Both the position numbers and the translations under genes were made by a program. This document shows, in pieces, positions 29,133 to 41,901 of a stretch of DNA of 64,000 bases (the stretch's first letter is position 1; every line of letters starts with the position of its first letter). The stretch comes from Rhodoferax potami. GTDB taxonomy: Bacteria > Pseudomonadota > Gammaproteobacteria > Burkholderiales > Burkholderiaceae_C. The notes beneath the pieces are model-generated. The model saw only the letters and a list, made by a program, of their open reading frames with translations. It was not told the origin of the DNA and searched no databases. The stretch spans positions 62,001 through 126,000 of the forward strand of contig NZ_JAVBIK010000001.1 in assembly GCF_032193805.1 (NCBI RefSeq), given 5' to 3'.

Positions 29133-31730
29133 ATGACCGAGCTGCAAGCACTGCGCACTGATTACCGGGCCCGCAAGGGCCAGTTGCTGGATCAAGTGGC
29201 CTCGCCTCAGGCGACCGGCCGCCAAGTGCGCAGGGTGTTGCAGCATATGGCCGACCTGACCGACGAGGTGCTGCGCAAACTGTGGCTGGCCGCGGGTCTG
29301 GGCGAACCGTTTGCCTTGCTGGCCGTGGGCGGCTACGGCCGCGCAGAGCTGTTCCCGCACTCCGATGTGGATGTGCTGGTGCTCTTGCCCGATGGCCAGT
29401 CGGCAGACACCGACAGCGAACTCAAAAAGCGCATAGAAGCCTTTATCGGCACCTGCTGGGATGTGGGCCTAGAAATCGGCTCCAGCGTGCGCACGCTCTC
29501 GGACTGTTTGTCAGAGGCTGAAAAAGACGTCACCGTGCAAACCGCTCTGCTGGAGTGCCGCCTGATCACCGGCAGCGCAGAACTGGTGGCGACCTTCCAA
29601 GAGGCCTACCGGCAGGCCATGGACCCCAAGGCGTTCTTTGTCGCCAAGACCTTGGAGCTGCGCCAGCGCCACACCAAATTTGAAGACACGCCCTACTCGC
29701 TCGAGCCCAATTGCAAAGAATCCCCCGGTGGTTTGCGCGACCTGCAGGTGATTTTGTGGGTGGCCAAGGCCGCCGGCTACGGCGAGCAGTGGAGCGATCT
29801 GGCCCGGGGCGGCCTCGCCACCGCGTTTGAAATCAAGCAGATTGAACGCAACGAAACCCTGCTGCTGCTGATTCGCGCCAAGCTGCATTTCATTGCCAAG
29901 CGCCGCGAAGACCGCTTGATTTTTGATCTGCAAAACGCAGTTGCCGAGTCGTTCGGGTTTGTGCCAGTGCAAGCCGACAAAGACCGCAAGCAAATGGTGC
30001 GCGCCAGTGAAGCGCTGATGAAGCGCTACTACTGGGCCGCCAAGGCGGTGACCCAGCTGAACCAGATTTTGTTGATGAACATCGAGGAGCGGCTCAACCC
30101 CTCCACCCATGCGCCACGCCGGATCAACGAGCACTTCAATGACAAGGCGGGCATGATCGATGTGTCATGTGACGACCTGTACCGCAACAACCCGCATGCG
30201 ATTCTGGAGACCTTTCTCGTCTACCAGACTACGGTCGGGGTGAAGGGCCTGTCTGCCCGGACCTTGCGCGCGCTTTACAACGCCCGCGACCTAATGGACG
30301 CCCGGTTCCGCAAAGACCCGGTCAACCGCGCGACCTTCCTGAAGATCATGCAAGCGCCTGAAGGCATTACCCATGCCATGCGCCTGATGAACCAGACCTC
30401 GGTGCTGGGCCGCTACCTGTGGGTGTTTCGCAAAATCGTGGGCCAGATGCAGCACGACCTGTTCCATGTGTACACCGTGGATCAGCACATCCTGATGGTG
30501 CTGCGCAATGCGCGCCGTTTCTTCATGGTGGAGCATGCGCACGAGTACCCGTTTTGCTCCCAGCTGGCCTCCGGCTGGGACAAGCCATGGATTTTGTACA
30601 TCGCATCGCTCTTCCACGACATTGCCAAGGGCAGGGGTGGCGACCATTCCGAGCTGGGCATCGTCGAAGCGCGCCGCTTCTGCAAAGACCACGGAGTCCC
30701 GACTGAAGATGCCAAGCTGATCGAGTTTCTGGTGGGCGAACACTTGACCATGAGCCGCATCGCCCAAAAGTCAGACCTCTCGGACCCCGATGTGATCCAG
30801 GCATTTGCGCAACGCGTGGGCAACGAGCGCTACCTGACGGCGCTGTATCTCCTCACGGTGGCTGATATCCGGGGCACCAGTCCGAAAGTCTGGAATGCCT
30901 GGAAGGGCAAGCTCCTCGAAGACCTGTACCGCTACACCGCGCGCGCACTGGGCGGCCGCGCCCCCGATGCGGATGCCGAGGTGGAACAGCGCAAACGCGA
31001 GGCGCTGGTCATTGTGGCCCTCTACGCCCTGCCCTTTGAGGCGCACAAGCCGCTGTGGGACACGCTGGATGTGGGCTACTTTATGCGCCACGACGCCACC
31101 GACATTGCCTGGCACACCAAGCAGTTGTCGCGCCTGGTGGGGACCGAACAGCCGATTGTCCGGGTGCGCCGTTCGCCTGTGGGCGAAGGCCTGCAGGTCT
31201 TGGTCTACACCCAAGACCAGCCGGATTTGTTTGCCCGCATTTGCGGCTATTTCGACCAGGGCGGATTCAGCATTCTGGATGCCCGCATCCACACCACCAA
31301 AAAGGGCTATGCGCTGGACACCTTCCAGGTGGTGACCTCGGCCGATATGGACGAGCATTACCGCGAGATGACCAGCTTGCTGGAAAACGGGCTGGCCCAC
31401 GCGATTGCCCAAGCAGGGCCCCTGCCGGCGCCTAGCCGTGGCCGGGTGTCACGCCGGGTCAAAAGCTTTCCGATTGCGCCCCGCGTGTCCCTCAAACCCG
31501 ATGAAAAAGCCCAGCGCTGGCTGCTCAATATTTCTGCCAGCGACCGCTTGGGCCTGCTCTACTGCATCGCCCGGGTGTTGGCCAAGCACCAGATCGTGGT
31601 GCAACTGGCCAAGGTCGCGACCCTGGGTGAGCGGGTGGAAGACACCTTTTTGATCCATGGCTCGCAGCTTCAGCACAACCGGGCCCAGATCGACATTGAG
31701 ACCGAAATACTGGACGCCCTCGCGTCCTGA
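29133..31730 (+). CDS. glnD: [Protein-PII] uridylyltransferase/uridylyl-removing enzyme
   Basis: Senses glutamine and adds or removes UMP on PII (GlnB/GlnK), so setting nitrogen regulation. The 865-aa protein has the nucleotidyltransferase motif [19 protein letters not shown] (about residues 67-85). The HD hydrolase domain has [15 protein letters not shown] (about 493). Two C-terminal ACT domains lie at about 690-770 and 795-865. Length and order match GlnD. It is 10 bp from map and followed 5 bp later by a small unknown gene. Confidence 0.96.
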   Translation: MTELQALRTDYRARKGQLLDQVASPQATGRQVRRVLQHMADLTDEVLRKLWLAAGLGEPFALLAVGGYGRAELFPHSDVDVLVLLPDGQSADTDSELKKRIEAFIGTCWDVGLEIGSSVRTLSDCLSEAEKDVTVQTALLECRLITGSAELVATFQEAYRQAMDPKAFFVAKTLELRQRHTKFEDTPYSLEPNCKESPGGLRDLQVILWVAKAAGYGEQWSDLARGGLATAFEIKQIERNETLLLLIRAKLHFIAKRREDRLIFDLQNAVAESFGFVPVQADKDRKQMVRASEALMKRYYWAAKAVTQLNQILLMNIEERLNPSTHAPRRINEHFNDKAGMIDVSCDDLYRNNPHAILETFLVYQTTVGVKGLSARTLRALYNARDLMDARFRKDPVNRATFLKIMQAPEGITHAMRLMNQTSVLGRYLWVFRKIVGQMQHDLFHVYTVDQHILMVLRNARRFFMVEHAHEYPFCSQLASGWDKPWILYIASLFHDIAKGRGGDHSELGIVEARRFCKDHGVPTEDAKLIEFLVGEHLTMSRIAQKSDLSDPDVIQAFAQRVGNERYLTALYLLTVADIRGTSPKVWNAWKGKLLEDLYRYTARALGGRAPDADAEVEQRKREALVIVALYALPFEAHKPLWDTLDVGYFMRHDATDIAWHTKQLSRLVGTEQPIVRVRRSPVGEGLQVLVYTQDQPDLFARICGYFDQGGFSILDARIHTTKKGYALDTFQVVTSADMDEHYREMTSLLENGLAHAIAQAGPLPAPSRGRVSRRVKSFPIAPRVSLKPDEKAQRWLLNISASDRLGLLYCIARVLAKHQIVVQLAKVATLGERVEDTFLIHGSQLQHNRAQIDIETEILDALAS

Positions 31731-31735
31731 CACCT

Positions 31736-31981
31736 ATGCCCGCTACTGAAATTACCGTCACTGCAGCTGGCTCTGTGGCCGGAAAAGAACTGCTGATCCC
31801 TACCGGCCAACAGGCCGAAACCCTGCCCCACATCCAGGACTGGGTCACGGCCCAGCTGAGCGCAAAAAAGCCGGTCAAAGACGTGAGCAACCAGGTCTTG
31901 GTGAAAGGCATCAAGCAGTGGGCCGCTTACGAGCACAAGGTGGGCGGCAAGCGGCAGCTCACCGTTTTCAAAATCACCTGA
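31736..31981 (+). CDS. Small conserved-looking protein, unknown function
   Basis: 81 aa, soluble, with no signal peptide or membrane segment. The middle is a predicted helix (LPHIQDWVTAQLSAKK) and the C-terminus is basic with a beta-like end (GGKRQLTVFKIT). The start lies 5 bp after the glnD stop, which favours cotranscription with map-glnD. It is convergent with def, 30 bp away. I do not recognise a family. Confidence 0.6.
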   Translation: MPATEITVTAAGSVAGKELLIPTGQQAETLPHIQDWVTAQLSAKKPVKDVSNQVLVKGIKQWAAYEHKVGGKRQLTVFKIT

Positions 31982-32011
31982 GCCGCCCAAGGGCCGGGTC
32001 GCCCGCCTCTA

Positions 32012-34653
<2,642 letters not shown>

Positions 34654-35691
34654 TTAGCTGAAGAGGCGGCGCGCAATCGGCGAGCCGGCGGCAATGTCCC
34701 GCTGCTCCAGCGTGTCGTAGAGCACCTGCAGGTCGGCGGCGATCATATCCATGGTTTGGGGCGCCAATGGTTGACCGTGGTCGTCGGTAACCACGCCTTC
34801 CATGGCCTGTGCCAGGGCATTGGCGGTTTCCCGCATCCGGACAAACGGCTGTTCACCGCGGTCCACCTGCGCCACATCAAGGTGCAAGGAGAGCTCGCGT
34901 ATTGCACTTTGGGCCGGGTCGTCTGCAAGCGCGGCTTGGGAATCAAAACCCAGCACCAACACGGGTGGCAAGCCCTCGGCCGCTGCCGGAAGCACCATGC
35001 GACCGGGTATTGCACCGGCCACAAAGCCAAGGCGTGCAGCATTTTGATGGATATAGCCGGGGCTCCAGGACGCATTGCGGGCGCGGATGGTGAAGCCGAG
35101 CTGCGCATCGTGCGCGCTGGCAAAGTGGTCGAGCTCGCGGGCGCGGGCCACTTCGTCAATCATTTCAGGGAACTCAGGCGTGGCGTTGATAGCGTCCGCA
35201 AAGGCCTGGGTTTTGACCACATATTCGGAGTACTCAATATCGTTGAGCGCGCCGGAGCGGTTCGCCAGCTGCACACCTGCTTGAAAGCCCCCGTAGCGCT
35301 GCCCAGCGGCGGGCACTTCCCAGACCTGCGTGTTCAGGTTGAACCCTTCCACCGAAAAAGGCTTGGTGCCGGCACGCCGGGTGGCGGGCATGGCGGCCAA
35401 GGCCGCATCACCAGAGACTGCCGGGGTTGCCGGGTCCAGGGCGATGGTGGCGATCACATCGATCAGGGAGTCCATGGCGGGCCGAGCCGGTGGACGGGGC
35501 AAGTTGAAGGCGGGGGTATCTGCGTCCACTTCGGTCAGACCCGGCTCCATGGCCGAGGTGTCGTCCGTAGGCTCTTGGAGTGGCTGGGCCTGGCGGGGGG
35601 CACTGCGGCGCGAGGACCAGGCACCGTGGGCCACGACTCCGGCCAACACGATGCCGCCCGCGATGGCCAAACCGATTTGTAAGTTGCTCAT
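34654..35691 (-). CDS. zipA: Cell division protein ZipA-like (FtsZ-binding C-terminal domain)
   Basis: A membrane tether for FtsZ at the division site. The 345-aa protein has one N-terminal membrane helix (IGLAIAGGIVLAGVVAHGAW), an acidic, proline-containing linker, and a C-terminal ZipA-C-type domain (residues about 200-330). It sits between smc and ligA, the usual zipA position in betaproteobacteria. Sequence identity to E. coli ZipA would be low, so the call leans on architecture and context. Confidence 0.82.
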   Translation of the reverse strand: MSNLQIGLAIAGGIVLAGVVAHGAWSSRRSAPRQAQPLQEPTDDTSAMEPGLTEVDADTPAFNLPRPPARPAMDSLIDVIATIALDPATPAVSGDAALAAMPATRRAGTKPFSVEGFNLNTQVWEVPAAGQRYGGFQAGVQLANRSGALNDIEYSEYVVKTQAFADAINATPEFPEMIDEVARARELDHFASAHDAQLGFTIRARNASWSPGYIHQNAARLGFVAGAIPGRMVLPAAAEGLPPVLVLGFDSQAALADDPAQSAIRELSLHLDVAQVDRGEQPFVRMRETANALAQAMEGVVTDDHGQPLAPQTMDMIAADLQVLYDTLEQRDIAAGSPIARRLFS

Positions 35692-35708
35692 AGTGATGTG
35701 GTTACCGT

Positions 35709-38700
35709 TCAGGCGAGCTCAGCGAGGTGTACTGCAGACTCCATGTCCACCGCGACGATGCGCGAGACGCCTTGCTCCTGCATCGTGACGCCGATGAGTT
35801 GCTCTGCCATTTCCATGGCGATTTTGTTGTGACTGATAAACAGGAATTGGGTTCCCTTGCTCATGGCGGACACCAGCTTGGCGTAACGCTCGGTGTTGGC
35901 GTCATCCAGCGGCGCATCCACCTCGTCGAGCAAACAAAAAGGTGCGGGGTTAAGTTGGAAGATCGCAAACACCAGCGCAATCGCCGTGAGTGCTTTTTCA
36001 CCGCCCGACAGCAAGTGAATGGTCTGGTTCTTCTTGCCCGGCGGCTGGGCGATCACCTGCACACCGGAGTCTAGAATTTCGTCACCGGTGATGACGAGGC
36101 GCGCATTACCACCGCCGAAGAGCTCAGGGAACATGCGGCCGAAATGGGCGTTCACCTGGTCAAAGGTGCCTGACAACAGTTCGCGGGTTTCGGCGTCGAT
36201 TTTGCGGATCGCGTCTTCCAGGGTGTTCATGGCCTGGCTTAAGTCGACGTTTTGCATATCAAGGAACTGCTTGCGCTCGCGGGCGGCAGCCAGCTCTTCC
36301 AGCGCTGCCAGGTTCACGGCACCCAGCGCTGTGATTTCGCGGTTCAGGCGGTCGATGTCGCCTTGCATGCCAAACAGCCGCACATTGCCATCTTTGATGC
36401 TCTGCTCGACCGCAACGAGATCGGCTTGCGCGTCGGCAAGTTGGTTCTCGTACTGCTCAAAGCCCAAGCGCGCTGCTTGCTCTTTGAGCTGGAATTCGGT
36501 GATGCGCTGGCGCAAGGGGTCGAGTTCACGCTCGAGTTGCAAGCGGCGCTCGTCGCTGGCGCGCAGCTTGGCGGTCAGGTCGTCGTATTCGCTGCGCTTG
36601 GCACCCAGGGCCTGCTCCCGCTCGAGCTTCAAGGCCAGGGCGTTTTGCAGCCCTGCTTGCGCAGCGGCGTCAGTCAGGCGATTCAGCTCATCCTGCGCCC
36701 GCTGCTCTTCGGCCTGAATGCTCTGGTTTTGCTGGATGGCGGTTTCAATGGCGCGCGAGAGCTCGGCATTGCGGGCTTGCAAACTGCGCTGGGCAAACAC
36801 TGCTTCTTGCGCCTGCCGCTCGAGGCTGCGCTGTTGTTCGCGGCACTGGTTTAACTTGCCTTGGAGCTCAATGACCCGCTCGTCCAGTTGGGCGTGGCGC
36901 TCCTGGCTATCGGCCAGCTGCATGTCCAAAGACTCGAAGCGGGCCTCTGCCTCGACCCGGCGCTCCTGCAAATCGTCGAGCTGGGCTTCCACCTCCGCCA
37001 TGTCGGCTGCAATCTGTGCACTGCGTGCACGGGTTTGCTCCAACATCTGCGACAAGCGCAGCGTCTCCACTTGCAGCTCGTGCGCGCGGCTCTGGGTTTC
37101 CGCGGCTTCGCGACGGGCACTTACCAGGCGCTGGGCGCTCTCGGCATAGGCGCTCTCGGCGCGGCTCAGCGCGACCCGCGATTCATCGGCGATCAGCACC
37201 TGGGCGCGGACCTGCTTTTCGAGGTTTTCAATCTCTTGCGCGCGCGCCAACAAGCCTGCCTGCTCCGAGTCTTGGGCGTAAAAACTCACGCTGTGAGCGG
37301 TGACCACATGGCCTGATTTGACGAAGATGCTCTCGCCAGCCGTTAATTGGTCGCGCTGGCCCAGCGCTTCTTCAAAACTGCTGGCGGTGTAACAGCCGTG
37401 CAGCCAGTCGGTGAGCACCGCTTTTTGGCCCGCGTCGTGAACGCGCAGCAAATCTGACAAGCGCGGCAAACGGCCGGAGGGCTCGGAAACCTGCGCCGAA
37501 GGCGGGCTGTAAAACGCGAGTTTGGCGGGGGGGCCTTCGTGGGCAAAGGCTTTGAGCATGTCGAGGCGGGACACCTCCAGCCCGCCCAGTCGCTCGCGCA
37601 GTGCGCCTTCGAGCGCGTTTTCCCAGCCTTGTTCGATATGGATGCGGCTCCACAGTCCCTGTAAATGGTCCAGGCCATGTTTGGCCAGCCAGGGTTGCAA
37701 CTTGCCGTCCGTCTTGACTTTTTCTTGCAGGGCTTTGAGGGCCTCGAGCCGGGCGGAGAGGTCGGATTGGCGTGAAGACTCGGCGTTAACCCGGCTTTGC
37801 TGCTCTTTGCGGGCCTCGTCCAGCTGGGGCACGGCTTCTTGCAACTCTTGCAGGCGGGCGTCCGCAATCTGATGGCTTTCCTGCGCAACTTCTAACTGCT
37901 CTTGGAGACCCTGCAAGCGGGATTCGTCCGGGGCAGACAGCGCATTGCGGTCAGTGGAAAGCCGGTCACGGCGGCTACCCAGCTGGCGGCTTTGCTCTTC
38001 AATGCCACGCTGCTCGGCAGCCAACACCTGGATCTGCTGTTGCACCTGAGTGACCGCGCCGCGCTGGTCATTGGCAGCACCCTGGGCCTTGGCTAGTGCC
38101 TCTTCCACGTCCGGTAGCTGTTGCGCCTGCTCTTCGACCTGGGCGGCCAGCAACTCGGTTTGCTCTTCGCCCATAGCCGCCAGCTCGGCAAGCCGCTCCA
38201 TTTCGTTCTGGGCGTCGTCTTTGCGGGTGGCCCACTGGGCGATTTGCTCTTTCAAAGTGATCAGGCGCTGCTCGACCCGCTGACGCCCTTCCACCACAAA
38301 GCGGATTTCGGCCTCCAAGCGGCCGACATCGGTGCTGGCCTCGTACAGCAAGCCTTGGGCTTGGTTCACCTGATCGCCCGCTGCGTAATGCGCTTGCCGC
38401 ACGGTTTCCAGATCGGCTTCGATATGGCGCAGATCGGCCATACGCGCCTCAAGCGCGTTAACCGCGGCAAGGCCCTCGGTTTGCACTTTGGCTTTGTCTG
38501 CCAGGGCCTCAGCCCGCTTCAAAAACCACTGCTGATGCTGCTTCAGGGTGACTTCGGCCTGCAAGGCGTTGTACTTTTGCGCGACCTCGGCCTGCTTTTC
38601 CAGGCGGTCGAGGTTGCTCCCCAGCTCGCGCAAGATGTCTTCCACCCGGGTCAAGTTCTCGCGGGTATCGGATAGGCGATTTTCGGTTTCGCGACGCCGC

Positions 38701-39224
38701 TCTTTGTATTTGGAGACCCCGGCTGCTTCTTCCAGAAACAGGCGCAGCTCTTCTGGCTTGGATTCAATGATCCGGCTGATCGTGCCCTGGCCGATGATGG
38801 CGTAAGCGCGCGGCCCCAAGCCAGTGCCAAGGAACACGTCTTGCACATCGCGGCGGCGCACCGGCTGGTTATTGATGAAATAGCTGCTGGTGCCGTCCCG
38901 GGTCAACACCCGTTTGACCGCAATTTCTCCAAACTGACCCCACTGGCCCCCGGCGCGGTGGTCGGCATTGTCAAACACCAACTCCACACTGGATCGGCTG
39001 GCAGGTTTGCGGGTCGTGGTGCCGTTGAAGATCACGTCCTGCATCGACTCGCCGCGCAATTCGCTGGCCTTGCTTTCACCCAGCACCCAACGCACCGCAT
39101 CCATGATGTTGGATTTGCCGCAGCCATTCGGCCCCACCACCCCGACCAGTTGCCCGGGGAGCAGGAAGTTCGTGGGTTCAGCAAATGACTTGAAGCCCGA
39201 GAGCTTGATGGAATTGAGTCGCAC
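35709..39224 (-). CDS. smc: Chromosome segregation ATPase SMC
   Basis: ATPase that organises and segregates the chromosome. The 1171-aa protein has a Walker A loop GPNGCGKSN near residue 33 and two long coiled coils around a central hinge (about 500-650, with the typical glycine-rich GLWSRIHIEQGWENALEGAL start). It ends with the signature LLSGGEKALTAIALVF and Walker B FCLLDEVDAPLDDAN. Length is typical. It is followed 17 bp later by zipA and then ligA on the same strand. The 120 bp upstream separate it from the Hpt gene and presumably hold its promoter. Confidence 0.97.
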   Translation of the reverse strand: MRLNSIKLSGFKSFAEPTNFLLPGQLVGVVGPNGCGKSNIMDAVRWVLGESKASELRGESMQDVIFNGTTTRKPASRSSVELVFDNADHRAGGQWGQFGEIAVKRVLTRDGTSSYFINNQPVRRRDVQDVFLGTGLGPRAYAIIGQGTISRIIESKPEELRLFLEEAAGVSKYKERRRETENRLSDTRENLTRVEDILRELGSNLDRLEKQAEVAQKYNALQAEVTLKQHQQWFLKRAEALADKAKVQTEGLAAVNALEARMADLRHIEADLETVRQAHYAAGDQVNQAQGLLYEASTDVGRLEAEIRFVVEGRQRVEQRLITLKEQIAQWATRKDDAQNEMERLAELAAMGEEQTELLAAQVEEQAQQLPDVEEALAKAQGAANDQRGAVTQVQQQIQVLAAEQRGIEEQSRQLGSRRDRLSTDRNALSAPDESRLQGLQEQLEVAQESHQIADARLQELQEAVPQLDEARKEQQSRVNAESSRQSDLSARLEALKALQEKVKTDGKLQPWLAKHGLDHLQGLWSRIHIEQGWENALEGALRERLGGLEVSRLDMLKAFAHEGPPAKLAFYSPPSAQVSEPSGRLPRLSDLLRVHDAGQKAVLTDWLHGCYTASSFEEALGQRDQLTAGESIFVKSGHVVTAHSVSFYAQDSEQAGLLARAQEIENLEKQVRAQVLIADESRVALSRAESAYAESAQRLVSARREAAETQSRAHELQVETLRLSQMLEQTRARSAQIAADMAEVEAQLDDLQERRVEAEARFESLDMQLADSQERHAQLDERVIELQGKLNQCREQQRSLERQAQEAVFAQRSLQARNAELSRAIETAIQQNQSIQAEEQRAQDELNRLTDAAAQAGLQNALALKLEREQALGAKRSEYDDLTAKLRASDERRLQLERELDPLRQRITEFQLKEQAARLGFEQYENQLADAQADLVAVEQSIKDGNVRLFGMQGDIDRLNREITALGAVNLAALEELAAARERKQFLDMQNVDLSQAMNTLEDAIRKIDAETRELLSGTFDQVNAHFGRMFPELFGGGNARLVITGDEILDSGVQVIAQPPGKKNQTIHLLSGGEKALTAIALVFAIFQLNPAPFCLLDEVDAPLDDANTERYAKLVSAMSKGTQFLFISHNKIAMEMAEQLIGVTMQEQGVSRIVAVDMESAVHLAELA

Positions 39225-39344
39225 GGTGGAGCTTGATTGACGCTAAGTATTTGATTTTATTGAGCTTTGCCGGTCTCACACCGACACAGCTGAGCCGCGG
39301 ATGATACCGCGCGGTGCCCTCAACACCTGAAAGCGGCAGGCGGC

Positions 39345-39716
39345 CTAAGCAGCAAGTCCGAGGTATTGGGCGACTTCAGCCTTCAAACGGAGCAGTTCAG
39401 GCGCCAACTCGGCGTAAGCGGCAGACACCGCAGCAACGTCTCCCTTTTTGCTCATGAGCTCGACCTCGGACACACGGCCATACAGCTCGGTGGTGCAAAA
39501 AATCGGGATAAAACCCTTCAAGGGGTGGAGCAGGTGGTTGGCTCCTTTGATATCGCCCTGGGCCAACAGCTCGGTAATGGCAGGCACATCGTTCGTCAAG
39601 GACTCGAGCACCATGGGCAGCATCTCTCGCAACGCGCCTTCATCGCCGATTTGCTCCATGGCACCCGCAATATTCAGGTAGCGTGGGGCATCACCGTGGG
39701 ATGGGATTGCTGACAT
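39345..39716 (-). CDS. Stand-alone Hpt (histidine phosphotransfer) domain protein
   Basis: A 123-aa all-helical protein. The motif HLLHPLKGFIPIF puts His64 in the HxLKG context that accepts phosphate from response-regulator receivers in phosphorelays. No sensor kinase or receiver gene is adjacent, so its partner is elsewhere. It could also act as an orphan modulator. Confidence 0.75.
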   Translation of the reverse strand: MSAIPSHGDAPRYLNIAGAMEQIGDEGALREMLPMVLESLTNDVPAITELLAQGDIKGANHLLHPLKGFIPIFCTTELYGRVSEVELMSKKGDVAAVSAAYAELAPELLRLKAEVAQYLGLAA

Positions 39717-39763
39717 GGCTCACTCCTCAAATTCAAAGCTGGGCTAACCCGATGGCCAGCAGC

Positions 39764-39788
39764 CCCTGAGTTTAACGATGACTCAGGG
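39764..39788. promoter_or_regulatory. 8-bp inverted repeat before dapC
   Basis: CCCTGAGT, 9-nt spacer, ACTCAGGG. The right arm abuts the GATAAT box, so a protein bound here would cover the presumed dapC promoter. It could be an operator or chance; no U-run follows, so it is not a terminator. Confidence 0.35.
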
Positions 39789-39801
39789 ATAATGCCGCCC
39801 C
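39786..39801 (+). promoter_or_regulatory. Start-proximal GGGATAAT box of dapC
   Basis: GGGATAAT, then 8 nt (GCCGCCCC), then the dapC ATG, as at rlhA and map. No Shine-Dalgarno lies between. Confidence 0.55.
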
Positions 39802-41013
39802 ATGAATCCGAATTTGTCCCGCCTGCAGGCCTACCCCTTTGAACGCCTGCGCCAATTGTTTGCCGCAGTCACGCCTAACGCGGCCTTCAGCCCGATCAGC
39901 CTGGGGATCGGCGAGCCCCGCCACCCGACACCACAACTGATCAAGGACGCTTATTGCCACGCGATCCAATCCGGAGAGAGCGGGCTCGCTGCCTACCCCG
40001 CGACGGCTGGTGACCCCAAGCTCCGTCAATCCATGGTCAACTGGATTCAGCGCCGCTATGGGCTCGCGCTCAACCCGGCCACCCAGGTGCTGCCGGTTAA
40101 TGGATCGCGGGAGGCCTTGTTCGCTTTTGCCCAGGTGGTCATCAACCCCTCGGCTTGCGATGGCACGGTGCAGGTGGTGTGCCCCAATCCGTTTTACCAA
40201 ATCTACGAAGGGGCGGCGCTGTTGAGTGGTGCGCAGCCTTACTTTGTACCGTCTGTCGCTGATCGAAATTTCGCCCAGGACTGGGACAGCGTGCCAGCCT
40301 CGATCTGGCAAAACACCCAACTGATGTTTGTGTGTTCCCCGGGCAACCCCGCGGGCGCCGTGATGCCGCTCTCCGAGTGGGAGAAGCTGTTTGCCCTGAG
40401 TGATCAATACGGGTTTGTGATTGCGTCGGACGAGTGCTACAGCGAGATCTATTTCCGGGACGAGGCGCCTTTGGGCGGCCTCGAAGCCGCAGCACGCCTG
40501 GGACGAACTGACTTCAAGAATCTGGTGTCGTTCACCAGCCTGTCCAAGCGCAGCAACGTTCCAGGTATGCGAAGCGGCTTCTGCGCGGGCGATACGCGAT
40601 GGATTCAAAAGTTCTTGCTCTACCGCACGTACCATGGCAGCGCAATGAGTCCGGTGGTGCAGGCGGCCAGCATTGCCGCATGGGACGACGAGGCCCACGT
40701 CATTGATAACCGGGCGAAGTACCGTACCAAGTTTGCCGAAGTCACGCCACTTCTGGCCGAAGTCATGGATGTGGCTTTGCCGGATGCCGGCTTCTATTTG
40801 TGGGCGGATGTTAAAGGCAGCGACACCGAGTTCGCCCGTGACTTGCTCGCTCAATACAATGTGACCGTGTTGCCGGGTAGCTACCTGGCACGTGAAGCCC
40901 ACGGTTTCAACCCGGGCGCAGGCCGTATCCGCATGGCGCTGGTCGCAGAGACCGCAGAGTGTGTCGAAGCTGCCCAACGCATCGTGCAATTTGTGAAAAA
41001 CCGGGCGGCCTGA
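39802..41013 (+). CDS. dapC: Succinyldiaminopimelate transaminase
   Basis: PLP aminotransferase (class I/II fold) acting on N-succinyl-2-amino-6-ketopimelate in lysine and peptidoglycan precursor synthesis. The 403-aa protein has the PLP Lys in [18 protein letters not shown], the Asp/Tyr of [11 protein letters not shown], and the C-terminal RIRMAL Arg that binds the substrate carboxylate. Placement directly before dapD supports DapC rather than another aminotransferase. First gene of the dapC-dapD-pilU-dapE-prmB group. Confidence 0.92.
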   Translation: MNPNLSRLQAYPFERLRQLFAAVTPNAAFSPISLGIGEPRHPTPQLIKDAYCHAIQSGESGLAAYPATAGDPKLRQSMVNWIQRRYGLALNPATQVLPVNGSREALFAFAQVVINPSACDGTVQVVCPNPFYQIYEGAALLSGAQPYFVPSVADRNFAQDWDSVPASIWQNTQLMFVCSPGNPAGAVMPLSEWEKLFALSDQYGFVIASDECYSEIYFRDEAPLGGLEAAARLGRTDFKNLVSFTSLSKRSNVPGMRSGFCAGDTRWIQKFLLYRTYHGSAMSPVVQAASIAAWDDEAHVIDNRAKYRTKFAEVTPLLAEVMDVALPDAGFYLWADVKGSDTEFARDLLAQYNVTVLPGSYLAREAHGFNPGAGRIRMALVAETAECVEAAQRIVQFVKNRAA

Positions 41014-41054
41014 GCACAGCGCGGCCCCCTCCCCCTTTAACTCCTGAAAACACC

Positions 41055-41879
41055 ATGACACAACAACTCCAAACCGTGATCGAAGCTGCGTGGGAAGACC
41101 GCGCGAATATTTCTGTGGCCTCTGCGCCTGCTGAAGTCCGCGATGCCGTGGAACATGTCCTGAATGAACTCGATGCGGGCCGCCTGCGTGTAGCTACTCG
41201 TGAGGGCGTGGGCCAGTGGACGACCCACCAGTGGATCAAAAAGGCAGTGTTGTTGAGCTTTCGCCTCAAAGACAACGAAATTGTCCAGTCCGGCGACCTC
41301 GGCTTCTATGACAAGGTGCCTACCAAGTTTGCCGGCATGAGCGCTGAAGCCATGAAGGCGACCGGTGTGCGCGTGGTGCCTCCGGCAGTGGCACGTCGCG
41401 GAAGTTTCCAGGGCAAGGGCGTGATCCTGATGCCGTCGTACTGCAACATCGGCTCTTATGTGGATGAGGGCACCATGGTCGATACCTGGGCCACGGTGGG
41501 CTCTTGTGCTCAGATCGGTAAAAACGTGCACCTCTCTGGTGGTGTCGGCATTGGTGGCGTTTTGGAACCCATGCAAGCGGGCCCGACCATCATTGAAGAC
41601 AATTGCTTCGTGGGCGCGCGCTCCGAGGTGGTCGAAGGTGTGATCGTCGAGGAAAACTCGGTGATCTCGATGGGTGTGTACATCGGCCAAAGCACTCCGA
41701 TTTATGACCGCGCCACAGACACTGTGAGCTACGGCCGCGTGCCTGCCGGCTCGGTGGTGGTGAGCGGCAACCTGCCTAAGGGTGACGGCAAATACAGCAT
41801 GTATGCAGCGATCATTGTGAAAAAGGTCGATGCCAAAACACGCTCCACGACCAGCTTGAACGATCTGTTGCGCGACTAA
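41055..41879 (+). CDS. dapD: Tetrahydrodipicolinate N-succinyltransferase
   Basis: Transfers succinyl from succinyl-CoA to tetrahydrodipicolinate. The 274-aa protein has the N-terminal helical domain with [19 protein letters not shown] and a left-handed beta-helix of hexapeptide repeats ([20 protein letters not shown] and following). Length is the family norm. The ATG at 41055 lies 41 bp after dapC. Confidence 0.96.
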   Translation: MTQQLQTVIEAAWEDRANISVASAPAEVRDAVEHVLNELDAGRLRVATREGVGQWTTHQWIKKAVLLSFRLKDNEIVQSGDLGFYDKVPTKFAGMSAEAMKATGVRVVPPAVARRGSFQGKGVILMPSYCNIGSYVDEGTMVDTWATVGSCAQIGKNVHLSGGVGIGGVLEPMQAGPTIIEDNCFVGARSEVVEGVIVEENSVISMGVYIGQSTPIYDRATDTVSYGRVPAGSVVVSGNLPKGDGKYSMYAAIIVKKVDAKTRSTTSLNDLLRD

Positions 41880-41901
41880 GCGCATCCCACGGAAGGCAAC
41901 T

